Shown here: positions 1 to 7,358 of the stretch, piece after piece
Position numbering within the stretch: the first letter of the stretch is position 1
How the letters are laid out: every line of letters begins with the position of its first letter
Source: Bacteroidota bacterium
Lineage (GTDB): Bacteria; Bacteroidota; Bacteroidia; J057; JADKCL01
Direction: 5' to 3'
Length of the DNA stretch: 64,000 nt
NCBI GenBank assembly: GCA_016718825.1
Contig: JADKCL010000073.1
Location: 148,076 to 212,075, forward strand
Notes under the pieces: model-generated
What the model was told of the DNA's origin: nothing
What the model saw: the letters and a program-made list of their open reading frames with translations, nothing else
The model's database searches: none
Position numbers and translations under genes: made by a program

Positions 1-1
1 T

Positions 2-997
2 GAAAATTTTCCAGAGATTCGCTTTCGCCTTCCTACCCCCGAGGAATGGAACCTCGCCACTGCGAAAATCCTACCTCCCAAGAAAACTACTGATTACCAA
101 GAATTGCCAAGCCGCTATGTGCATACACGAACCGTGCAATCTTCGAGGCAGGGGGAGAAATTGCTGCATTTTCATGACAATGTTTCGGAGATGACCACGG
201 ACGCCAATATCGTTATGGGTGGCAATTTTGCCTCCGAGGGGCTTGGGATCAGCACCTTGTCCGGGGAAAAACCAGATCAAAAAATGGGATTTCGCATCGT
301 GCTGGAGTTCCCTGATAGCTTGGAAGCATTTTACCCAAAGATACCGAATGCGACGCTCCACAAATGGGAATTGTACACCCCATGGGACAAGCCCCGCGAT
401 CGGCCCATTCAACTTGATCCCAAACACCGGCAGTACGAAAATGAATTTTATCCCTACAACCTGAAGCAACAATGCATTGAAATTGAGCCGAATATCTGGC
501 TTTCCAAAACTGACGTCAGCGTGGGGCAATTCGCCTACTACATGTACTTTTTGTTGTCGGATTCTGGAGAAACATATATCCCTCCAAGATCGCCAATGAA
601 ATGGACGTATTATTCTGACTCCAGAACAACAACTCTCTTGGACAGTCTGAATGAAACCACGCCACAACAAAGGCTGCTGCCCATGCGCGGGATATCCCAA
701 AGGCAGGCGGAGTGGTTTTGCCAATGGATGACCAGTCACCATTACTTTGAGGTCTCTCCTCCGGGCAATGCGTGTCGGTATCGCTTTCGGCTAATGACGC
801 CGGCGGAGTTGGAATTGGCAATGAAAATGGATCCCAGTGTGACCCACAAAGCCACTGAAATGGGGTTCAGATTTGTGGTCGAAGTGATGCCAACGCATCC
901 TGACGCTGTGCGTTTCAAAGCAGTCCCTGCGCATTTGGTGAAGGGATATTATGGTTATTGGAATCGAAATCGCACGATATGGCCCGGATTTGACTGA
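2..997 (+). CDS. Formylglycine-generating-enzyme-like (SUMF1/FGE-sulfatase fold) protein, 5' end cut by window edge
   Basis: The reading frame is open from base 2, so the gene begins upstream of the window. An ATG at 104 lies inside the first domain and is not the true start. Two copies of the FGE-sulfatase domain signature are visible: FRLPTPEEWNLA (bases 29-64) followed by MGFRIVLEF, and later RFRLMTPAELELAM followed by MGFRFVVEV. In this fold the RLPTxxEW segment and a final GFRxV strand are hallmark elements. The second copy is shortened between these two marks and has lost the usual Trp of the EW pair. In Bacteroidota such domains occur in exported lipoproteins (for example the GldJ/GldK gliding proteins) that are structural rather than catalytic. 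No catalytic Cys pair was seen in the visible part. A specific role cannot be assigned. Confidence 0.7.
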   Translation, partial: ENFPEIRFRLPTPEEWNLATAKILPPKKTTDYQELPSRYVHTRTVQSSRQGEKLLHFHDNVSEMTTDANIVMGGNFASEGLGISTLSGEKPDQKMGFRIVLEFPDSLEAFYPKIPNATLHKWELYTPWDKPRDRPIQLDPKHRQYENEFYPYNLKQQCIEIEPNIWLSKTDVSVGQFAYYMYFLLSDSGETYIPPRSPMKWTYYSDSRTTTLLDSLNETTPQQRLLPMRGISQRQAEWFCQWMTSHHYFEVSPPGNACRYRFRLMTPAELELAMKMDPSVTHKATEMGFRFVVEVMPTHPDAVRFKAVPAHLVKGYYGYWNRNRTIWPGFD

Positions 998-1108
998 GGG
1001 TTTTTGGCAAATAGCAGGCTGCCTCTGCTCACCGTTGACCAGAAATTCAACGCAAATATTCTGTAAATTGAAGCCCCAATCGCATCGTTCATCGTTGAAT
1101 ATCACTTT

Positions 1109-1975
1109 GTGAAATCCAAGGAAAACATAGAAATCCCCACCCACAGCCTGGAATCTGCGCAGGAGCAGATTGTATTGCGCAGCATTGACCACAAAAACCA
1201 CTATGATTTCACCAAGGTGCATCGCCACAGCTATTTTGAGCTGATGTTTTTTGAACAGGGCGGTGGCACAAACTTGATCGACTTCAATGCCCACGAAGTC
1301 AAATCCAATTCCTGTTATCTGATCTATCCGGGGCAAATTCACTTGCTGAATCGCGCGCCGGGGTCGTTTGGGTCTGTGATTCAGTTCACCTTGGACGCCA
1401 TCGAATCCCCGAAACTTCAGCTGTTGCTCCAAGAAAAGGCTTGGTCAGGTTTTGCAGCGGTGGTATTCGAAGAAGGGGAAGCGCAGATGAAGGAGGTGAT
1501 GCCCCTCGTGGAGCTGATCGGGAAAACGGCCTCGGATTCCGGCAAATACAAGCAAAATACGAAGCAGCATTTGCTGCAAGCCCTGCTTTTTGCCTTGTTT
1601 TCGATGTCGAATGAGACGTCCCCGTCGGATGCAATGGACCATCGTTTCTATCAATTCCTGCAGCTCGTCGACCTGAATTTCAAAACCGAACAAACGGTGG
1701 CATTCTACCTTGACCGCCTGACGATGCCTGAAAAAAAATTGGCGGCGCTCGCGCAGAGGTTCAGAGGAATTAGCCCGCTGCAGATCATCCACCAACGCAT
1801 TTTACTGGAAGCAAAGCGAATGTTGGCCACTGGCAATCAGCCGCATAAAGAAATTGCCTACGAACTCGGATTCGACAGTCCCGCGAGTTTCAGCGCCTTC
1901 ATCAAGAAAAAAACCGGATTGACGGCCTCGGAAATCCAAACGCAGGTGGCGGAAATTCACATTCAAAAGCCGTAA
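1109..1975 (+). CDS. AraC-family transcriptional regulator with cupin-type sensor domain
   Basis: This 288-residue protein has the usual AraC-family plan. The N-terminal half (about residues 25-110) is a cupin-like ligand-binding fold with the typical HRHSYFELMFFEQG and SCYLIYPGQIHLL segments. The C-terminal part (about 175-275) is a double helix-turn-helix, with the second HTH in the consensus form EIAYELGFDSPASFSAFIKKKTG. The start is a GTG at 1109, because no in-frame ATG gives a complete cupin domain. The protein is expected to be a cytoplasmic DNA-binding regulator. Its targets are unknown; the T9SS protein that follows on the same strand lies 99 bases downstream and is only a possible target. 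Confidence 0.85.
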   Translation: MKSKENIEIPTHSLESAQEQIVLRSIDHKNHYDFTKVHRHSYFELMFFEQGGGTNLIDFNAHEVKSNSCYLIYPGQIHLLNRAPGSFGSVIQFTLDAIESPKLQLLLQEKAWSGFAAVVFEEGEAQMKEVMPLVELIGKTASDSGKYKQNTKQHLLQALLFALFSMSNETSPSDAMDHRFYQFLQLVDLNFKTEQTVAFYLDRLTMPEKKLAALAQRFRGISPLQIIHQRILLEAKRMLATGNQPHKEIAYELGFDSPASFSAFIKKKTGLTASEIQTQVAEIHIQKP

Positions 1976-2074
1976 ATTCATAATGATTCTGAGAATGGAA
2001 TGAAGGAGATTTGTTTCAGGTTCTTGCAAGACCATCGATTCTCAAGATTCATTTCTCAATTGAATGAAAACGAT

Positions 2075-3349
2075 ATGAAACACTTCAAAATAGTATTTGC
2101 GCTTGTCATCTTGCTGTTTGGCAACCATTGCTTTGCACAATGGGGCTGGAATTCGATCAGCATGAATCCGACCCAAAGGATGCAGTCGATGAATTTCCTG
2201 ACCGAAGACATCGGTTATGCGATGATGACTGCCGATCAAACGGGTGCCAAAACCTTGGAAAAAACGACGGATGGCGGGTTCATTTGGACGGCGATTCCAC
2301 TTCCCGTCGTGGGGCAGGAATTTCAATCCCTTCATTTTCATGCAGATGGCGCAGGCGTGGTGGTTTTTCGCAACCTGCAAGATCCGGTCACACCGACGCG
2401 AATCTACCAAACGCTTGATGACGGAATGAATTGGCAAGACATTTCGCCCGACACGACGGCGACGGGTATGGGAAATGCAGTTTGCCAATTTCTCGATCAG
2501 GACACCGGCTTCTTTTCGACGGATCAGTTTCTCTACGCTACCGTTGACGGCGGCACGAATTGGACCACGCATACCTTTAATGTGTACCCGATGTCGATCA
2601 GTTTCTACGATTCCCAAAATGGTACGATCGGCACCTTTGACGGTACATTCAACTACTTTGGCGGAATGCTGACGACCACGAATGGCGGCCAAACTTGGAC
2701 GCAGACGGATCTTACCGGAAATGGAACGGTCATTGGAGCCGTCGGACAACTTTCGCCGACGATCGCTTTTGCCGCGCCTGTGCAATTCGGAGCCTATAGT
2801 CAGCATCAATTCTACCGAACGACCAACAATGGCGCGACTTGGGATACCCTGCAAGTGCCCAATACATTGCCGAATTCGGAATTGAAAGCGCTCGATTTCA
2901 AGGATGAATTGAATGGGGTGGCCGCGGTAACGGAAATCGGCGGTGTCAGCTATTTCTACGAAACGACGGATGGCGGAAATAACTGGACCTATTTTGATTC
3001 CCTTCCCGGACTGAGCATCAACGACTTGCAACTCATTGGCAATACCGGCTACCTTGCAGGTGGCGAATTGGGTGTCTTTTACCGCCTGACACTGGGAATG
3101 TCCGTCGAAAATGCACATTCAAATTCGCTCCATGTCTATCCCAATCCTGCGATTTCCGGCCAAACGATTCGTTTTGAAGGGATGGAAGATTTCAAAGAAT
3201 TGACCTTGATGGACCTCTCCGGAAAAGCCATTTACCAATCGACGGTTGAAGGAAACGCCTTGGATTTACCTTCGTTACCTTCGGGGATCTATTTCCTTCG
3301 AATGGATGGCATTGAGGGTTCGAAATGCGCCAAATTGATTGTTGAATAG
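2075..3349 (+). CDS. Secreted BNR/Ycf48-like beta-propeller protein with T9SS type A sorting domain
   Basis: The chosen start at 2075 gives a clean signal peptide (MKHFKIVFALVILLFGNHCFA); an upstream ATG at 2000 would add 25 non-signal residues. The body carries six or so Asp-box/BNR-like repeats, such as TTDGGFIWT, TLDDGMNWQ, TVDGGTNWT, TTNGGQTWT, TTNNGATWD and TTDGGNNWT, each expected to be one blade of a propeller like Ycf48/photosynthesis-stability or sialidase-type folds. No sialidase catalytic residues are evident. The last 75 residues form a T9SS type A sorting domain (VYPNPAISG ... LDLPSLPSGIYFLRM ... KLIVE), so the protein should be exported by Sec, moved across the outer membrane by T9SS and attached or released. 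Its substrate or partner is unknown. Confidence 0.85.
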   Translation: MKHFKIVFALVILLFGNHCFAQWGWNSISMNPTQRMQSMNFLTEDIGYAMMTADQTGAKTLEKTTDGGFIWTAIPLPVVGQEFQSLHFHADGAGVVVFRNLQDPVTPTRIYQTLDDGMNWQDISPDTTATGMGNAVCQFLDQDTGFFSTDQFLYATVDGGTNWTTHTFNVYPMSISFYDSQNGTIGTFDGTFNYFGGMLTTTNGGQTWTQTDLTGNGTVIGAVGQLSPTIAFAAPVQFGAYSQHQFYRTTNNGATWDTLQVPNTLPNSELKALDFKDELNGVAAVTEIGGVSYFYETTDGGNNWTYFDSLPGLSINDLQLIGNTGYLAGGELGVFYRLTLGMSVENAHSNSLHVYPNPAISGQTIRFEGMEDFKELTLMDLSGKAIYQSTVEGNALDLPSLPSGIYFLRMDGIEGSKCAKLIVE

Positions 3350-3448
3350 GGTTTTTGGCATTCGAATTCCGTACAAGGAGAGAAGGTCTTTTCAAGTTGC
3401 AATTTCAAGTGACCATCGATCGGGAATTACCTTCATTCACCTCCTTGA

Positions 3449-3519
3449 CTTTGCGGCCCTTTGCGCCTTTGCGGTTTTCTCCCCCCGATGAAACCGCAAA
3501 GGCGCAAAGGGCCGCAAAG
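3449..3519. repeat. Perfect 29-bp inverted repeat (hairpin) of the 'CTTTGCG' type
   Basis: Arms at 3449-3477 and 3491-3519 are exact reverse complements around a 13-base loop. Each arm is itself built of the motif CTTTGCGGCC / CTTTGCGCC / TTTGCGGTTT. Short repeats of this wording (ACCGCAAAGGCGCAAAG) occur in intergenic positions of many Bacteroidota genomes. It may act as a transcription barrier after the propeller gene, but it lacks a U-tract directly after the stem, so it is recorded as a repeat. Confidence 0.9.
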
Positions 3520-3599
3520 CAAAGGCAAATCGTGGAAGGCAGAGACAGGACCGCGAATCCATCCTAACATCCATCTCTATTTTCAGCTAAATTTACGCC

Positions 3600-4061
3600 G
3601 TGACCCAATCCAACAAGGTCGTCCTTTTCGTTGTTCTCGCCTTCATCACGGGAATCGGAATCATCGTTGTCTTGGCTACAGGTTTGGTATTGTACAAGTT
3701 TTCCCGTCAGCATTCCGATCCACCGCAGCAACTCTCTGGCAAACAGGAAACCCTCGAAGTCACCTACATCCATTGGGCTTGCGCCTGCGCCAACTATCTC
3801 GATGTCAAGCATTTCCAAGACCATCCCAATGAAGAAGTCAAGGATACCGATTGCTTTTTCATCGAACCGGCCAACGCAAATATTGTCGTTCCAGAAAGCT
3901 TTGAAAATGAAGACTATTGGGATTGTAATCTGCGTTTGACCGGGCAGTTTTACCTTGATCAAGGCATCCCCGAAAGCTATGTTTCACCGACCCCGGAGAC
4001 GCCGGAGCGTGCGCGGGTATTTCGGTATGAGGCGTTTGAATTGGTGCCGAAGGGGAAGTGA
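3600..4061 (+). CDS. Hypothetical single-pass membrane protein
   Basis: This 153-residue protein starts with GTG at 3600. Residues 8-33 (VLFVVLAFITGIGIIVVLATGLVLYKF) are a strong transmembrane helix; the remainder is polar and probably extracytoplasmic. The segment HWACACANYLDV and two later Cys (DCFFIE, WDCNLRL) suggest disulfides or metal binding. I do not recognise the family. It is flanked by the hairpin repeat upstream and by the convergent sbtA gene downstream, so it is probably transcribed alone. Confidence 0.6.
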   Translation: MTQSNKVVLFVVLAFITGIGIIVVLATGLVLYKFSRQHSDPPQQLSGKQETLEVTYIHWACACANYLDVKHFQDHPNEEVKDTDCFFIEPANANIVVPESFENEDYWDCNLRLTGQFYLDQGIPESYVSPTPETPERARVFRYEAFELVPKGK

Positions 4062-4169
4062 ATACCCCGCAGCATTGACTTGGAGACTCCACCATAAAAT
4101 TGAAGGAATTTGAGTCCCTCCAACATTCAAAAGCCTAATTTACAGCGCATTCAACCAACCAAAACCGCC

Positions 4170-5132
4170 TCACGTATTGCTGATGATCGCAAAATACAAG
4201 GGCATGCCGATCGAGATATTAAACGGGAATGTCAGCCCCAAGGCCATCGGGACAAACAGACCGGGATCCGCTTTGGGAGCAGCCATTTTCATGGCAGCCG
4301 GCACAGCGATATAGGAAGCGCTTGCGGCAAGAATTGCAAAAATGAAGCGGTTGCCAATATCCGCCGAAACCCAACCGCTGCACCAAGCAACAATGCAGCC
4401 ATTCACGGCCGGAATCAGGATCGCAAATGCGCTGAGAAAAAGACCATATTTTTTGAATGCCGAAAACCGCTTCGCCGTCACCATTCCCATTTCCAACAAG
4501 AAAATCGCAAGGAATCCTTTGAAAATATCTGTCGTGAATGGTTTGATGCCTTCCGCCTGCTTGCTGTCGGCAATGATTCCGATGATCAAACTCCCCAAAA
4601 TGAGCAAAACGCTTCCGTTGGTAAACGAATGCAGGGTGATCGAGCCGATTCCCGAGGATCCCTTTTTATCCTTTTCGTAACGGTTCAGAAGAATCACACC
4701 GACAATGATCGCAGGCGACTCCATGAAGGCCATGACGGCAACCATGTGCCCGCCAAACGGAATCTGCTGTGCTTCGAGAAAAGAAACGGCGGAAACAAAT
4801 GTCACGGCACTCACAGACCCATACGTCGCTGCCACCGCTGCGGCATCGCTCACACTCACCTTTTGTTTGAGGATAAAAAACGTGTAAAACGGTATCAGCG
4901 AGGCAATCAGCAATCCAAACAGAATCGAAAAGACGATTTCCTTGCCAAATTCGCTGTGAGCAAGTTCCTGTCCGCCCTTGAAGCCAATCGCAAACAACAA
5001 ATAGAGGCTGATAAACTTGCTCGAGGAGCGCGGAATCTCCAAATCACTTCGGACGATCGCTGCAAGGATTCCAAGCAAGAAAAACAGCAGTGTCGGATTC
5101 GTGAGGTTGGAAACGATGAGACTTAAATCCAT
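4170..5132 (-). CDS. sbtA: Sodium-dependent bicarbonate transporter family permease (SbtA-like)
   Basis: The 320-residue product is almost entirely hydrophobic with about ten membrane helices. It matches the SbtA/DUF897 family in length and in its two inverted halves, with features such as AVAATYGSVSAVTFVSA, GGHMVAVMAFMESPAI and FLLEMGMVTAKR. In cyanobacteria SbtA imports bicarbonate with sodium and is gated by the PII-like protein SbtB. Homologues in heterotrophic Bacteroidota are presumed to supply bicarbonate to carboxylases. No SbtB-like gene is adjacent; the small divergent gene at 5463 does not look like PII. The gene is transcribed alone, with 330 bases of upstream spacer. Confidence 0.88.
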   Translation of the reverse strand: MDLSLIVSNLTNPTLLFFLLGILAAIVRSDLEIPRSSSKFISLYLLFAIGFKGGQELAHSEFGKEIVFSILFGLLIASLIPFYTFFILKQKVSVSDAAAVAATYGSVSAVTFVSAVSFLEAQQIPFGGHMVAVMAFMESPAIIVGVILLNRYEKDKKGSSGIGSITLHSFTNGSVLLILGSLIIGIIADSKQAEGIKPFTTDIFKGFLAIFLLEMGMVTAKRFSAFKKYGLFLSAFAILIPAVNGCIVAWCSGWVSADIGNRFIFAILAASASYIAVPAAMKMAAPKADPGLFVPMALGLTFPFNISIGMPLYFAIISNT

Positions 5133-5462
5133 GGGATGAACAGGGATGGGAGATGTGATGCCGGGAAAGAGAAAGCATTGGTACCTGCTTGGAAGCGTCT
5201 ATTTGGAATTGATTGAACCAAATCGGTCGATGGAATTGCAGCCTTGAACAGCGTTCGTCATTCGAAGGCCGATCGGCTACGATTTTGGTGCAAGTACCTG
5301 CCAATTGTATCGCAGAAAACATTTCGCTGCAATGATAGCAAAACTATTAATATCAATTGCACGTTTACTATACACAATTGCATTGTTACCATGGAAGCAT
5401 TTCGAAAATCAGAATTACCAAAGCGCTGATTCGACGATAAAAAAGGTCAAACGAAAAGGAAT
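5133..5462. other. Intergenic region between divergent genes
   Basis: This 330-base spacer separates the divergent sbtA and the small gene at 5463 and must contain both promoters. The part from about 5330 to 5400 is AT-rich. I see no exact TAnnTTTG box, repeat or RNA structure that I can support. Confidence 0.4.
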
Positions 5463-5747
5463 ATGGAAGAAAAAGAACTGAATGTCAAGCTAATAGAGGG
5501 CAGCTTCAATGTCGAAGACGCCAACCTGCTCCTGTTGGAGCTGCTCCGTTTCAAAATCGGCTTTCATGATCAGAAGTTGTTCCGGGACTACAAGGAATTC
5601 AACCGCGACAATTCCAACTCCAAAAACCGGATCGAGGCGCTCACAAGATCGCTCAATGAAGTGCGTCGGCTCATGGCAAGTGTGAGGGACGCAGGGCAGG
5701 AAGTCGAAATTGACTGCGTGATCAAGATTCATACGAAAGTGCGGTAG
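5463..5747 (+). CDS. Small conserved Bacteroidota protein of unknown function
   Basis: This 94-residue protein reads MEEKELNVKLIEGSFNVEDA at the start, then a helix with LLLELLRFKIGFHDQKLF, a charged stretch NSKNRIEALTRSLNEVRRLM and a final beta strand EVEIDCVIKIHTK. The pattern G-x-F-xx-E(D)A ... KIxFHxxK ... RIxxLxxS ... I resembles a family of about 80-95 residue proteins that I have met only in Bacteroidota and that has no known function. This is a family impression, not a search result. The predicted fold is beta-alpha-alpha-beta. It stands alone between sbtA and the next unknown gene. Confidence 0.65.
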   Translation: MEEKELNVKLIEGSFNVEDANLLLLELLRFKIGFHDQKLFRDYKEFNRDNSNSKNRIEALTRSLNEVRRLMASVRDAGQEVEIDCVIKIHTKVR

Positions 5748-5908
5748 GGGTAGAATCCGATTTCCGTCTGGATTCGTACGGAATCGCCAAAGCGCATGCG
5801 CGTTCGGGGATGGCTTTTTTGAAGCACCTGGAGCATCCAAGGAAAAATATCGTTCAATTGTTGCTCAAATTCCGACCTTCACGAGCGGAAAACTCACAGC
5901 AAAGCGCG

Positions 5909-7168
5909 ATGTCCAATCCTATGCAACCCAGATCCATCCAACTCGACGTCATGCCTTCCTTTCATCCTCACTGCATCTTCACTTTGCAGGAAAATGAAAA
6001 TGGCTGCCAAATTCGCTTCGAACGCTGCTATTCCCGGATTCTGAATGACGGCCCGATTGTTCACACAGTGGATCTTGATCGGGAAACGTTTGAAAAGGGA
6101 TTTGAGCTGGGAAAAGCCGTGGTCACGACCGCGAGGGAAGACAAACGTTTAATCTTGGACGGCGTTTCTCTCAGGTGTACTGTTAACCAACAAGGAACAA
6201 CGGCCTTTCACGAATTCCGATGCCCGGAAAACGAAACGCATGAGCTGCGACTTGTCACCTTTCTCTTCGAGATTGCGGAACAATGGACAGATGATCAGCA
6301 GATTGTAGAATACTTGGAGCTCATCGAGGGCTACTTTTTTTCCAAGCTTCCGGTGAAGGCTTTTGATGAAAATCCCTATCGCATCAGAATTTATGGGGCT
6401 TGGTCAATCGATGAATTCGAAGGGTTAAAGCAAGTTTTGTTGGAGGCAGCCACCCATGATCCTGTGGTCATTGACATGCGCAATTTTGATCGGATAGGGA
6501 CGGCGCTTTACCCCTGCTTTGATCCGTTGTTGACAGCAAAAAACGTATCCTTTCTCGCGAACGATGCTGCCTTGCAATGCTTGATCGACATCGGAATTGA
6601 CGATTCGACCATTCATCAAACCATCAAAAATGACTTGGCCCCCAACATCGCGCCTGAAGCAGCGGCCGACCATCGCCGTATTGAAGCGGCAATTGAAAAG
6701 CAATTGACAACTTGGTTTCTACAATCATCTGGGAAATCGGAGGATCAAATTACCGGTGATGAGCGGTTTACCTTGTTTGCTCGGCTTCCCCTTTCCCGTC
6801 AAGAGGAGATCATGCGGTTATGCAAGGTCCCGGAATGGGAATCGCCAGTGTTTTTCCTCCAAGTGGATGAGAATTCCTACATTCTGAACACCACGCAACG
6901 GTTCATTCAATTCGCTTTTGGGAGAGTTGAATCGCTTGACTACCGGGAATTTCGCGGCTTTGTGGATCTTCCAGCTTTTCCAGCATTTGATCGAAGCAAA
7001 CCCAAGGATCCCGATCAAATCAAAAAAACGATCGAATTACAGTTGCGGACGACGGATGAACGGACGATCACATGGAATATCCCCAATGACAACGCTGGAT
7101 ATCAATTTTGGATTCTTACGGCGAAGTGCGCCTTGGTGGGGAAGAAATCGAAGCTTGGGTTTTGGTAG
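5909..7168 (+). CDS. Hypothetical protein with a possible STAS-like segment
   Basis: The protein has 419 residues when started at ATG 5909; an in-frame ATG at 5810 would add a basic, low-quality 33-residue leader. There is no signal peptide or membrane helix, so it should be cytoplasmic. Residues from about 160 to 240 run IRIYGAWSIDEFEGLKQVLL, then VVIDMRNFDRIG, then VSFLANDAALQCLIDIGI. This beta-alpha-beta order, with the hxxDhxxhxxhx strand and a final 'L..IG' turn, resembles anti-sigma-antagonist (STAS) domains, but the usual phosphorylatable Ser is not obvious. The remaining parts are not recognised. Confidence 0.55.
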   Translation: MSNPMQPRSIQLDVMPSFHPHCIFTLQENENGCQIRFERCYSRILNDGPIVHTVDLDRETFEKGFELGKAVVTTAREDKRLILDGVSLRCTVNQQGTTAFHEFRCPENETHELRLVTFLFEIAEQWTDDQQIVEYLELIEGYFFSKLPVKAFDENPYRIRIYGAWSIDEFEGLKQVLLEAATHDPVVIDMRNFDRIGTALYPCFDPLLTAKNVSFLANDAALQCLIDIGIDDSTIHQTIKNDLAPNIAPEAAADHRRIEAAIEKQLTTWFLQSSGKSEDQITGDERFTLFARLPLSRQEEIMRLCKVPEWESPVFFLQVDENSYILNTTQRFIQFAFGRVESLDYREFRGFVDLPAFPAFDRSKPKDPDQIKKTIELQLRTTDERTITWNIPNDNAGYQFWILTAKCALVGKKSKLGFW

Positions 7169-7281
7169 TTGGGTGGAAATTCATGCGGTTGGGAGTCTGA
7201 GAAATGTGCACATGATGGAAAACCAAAAGCGCATCAACAACCTGCAATTGCAGATCCTTGATGCGCCTTGATCTTATTTTC

Positions 7282-7352
7282 GCAAGCCGGAGGCTTGCTG
7301 CAGCGTCAGCGTTCGGCCGGAGGCCGCCGCTTCAATGTGAGGCCGCCGCTTC
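7282..7352. repeat. Short hairpin and 14-bp direct repeats downstream of htpG
   Basis: GCAAGCC (7282-7288) pairs with GGCTTGC (7292-7298) over a 3-base loop. GAGGCCGCCGCTTC occurs twice, at 7320-7333 and 7339-7352. They lie in the 190-base spacer where the gene at 5909 and htpG converge, and may help end transcription. There is no clear U-tract. Confidence 0.5.
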
Positions 7353-7358
7353 GACAAA

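Noticed and set aside
5463..5747. Small gene beside sbtA as a candidate SbtB
   Set aside because: It lacks PII-like features (T-loop, GxGxxG or the nucleotide-binding strand order) and matches a different small Bacteroidota family.
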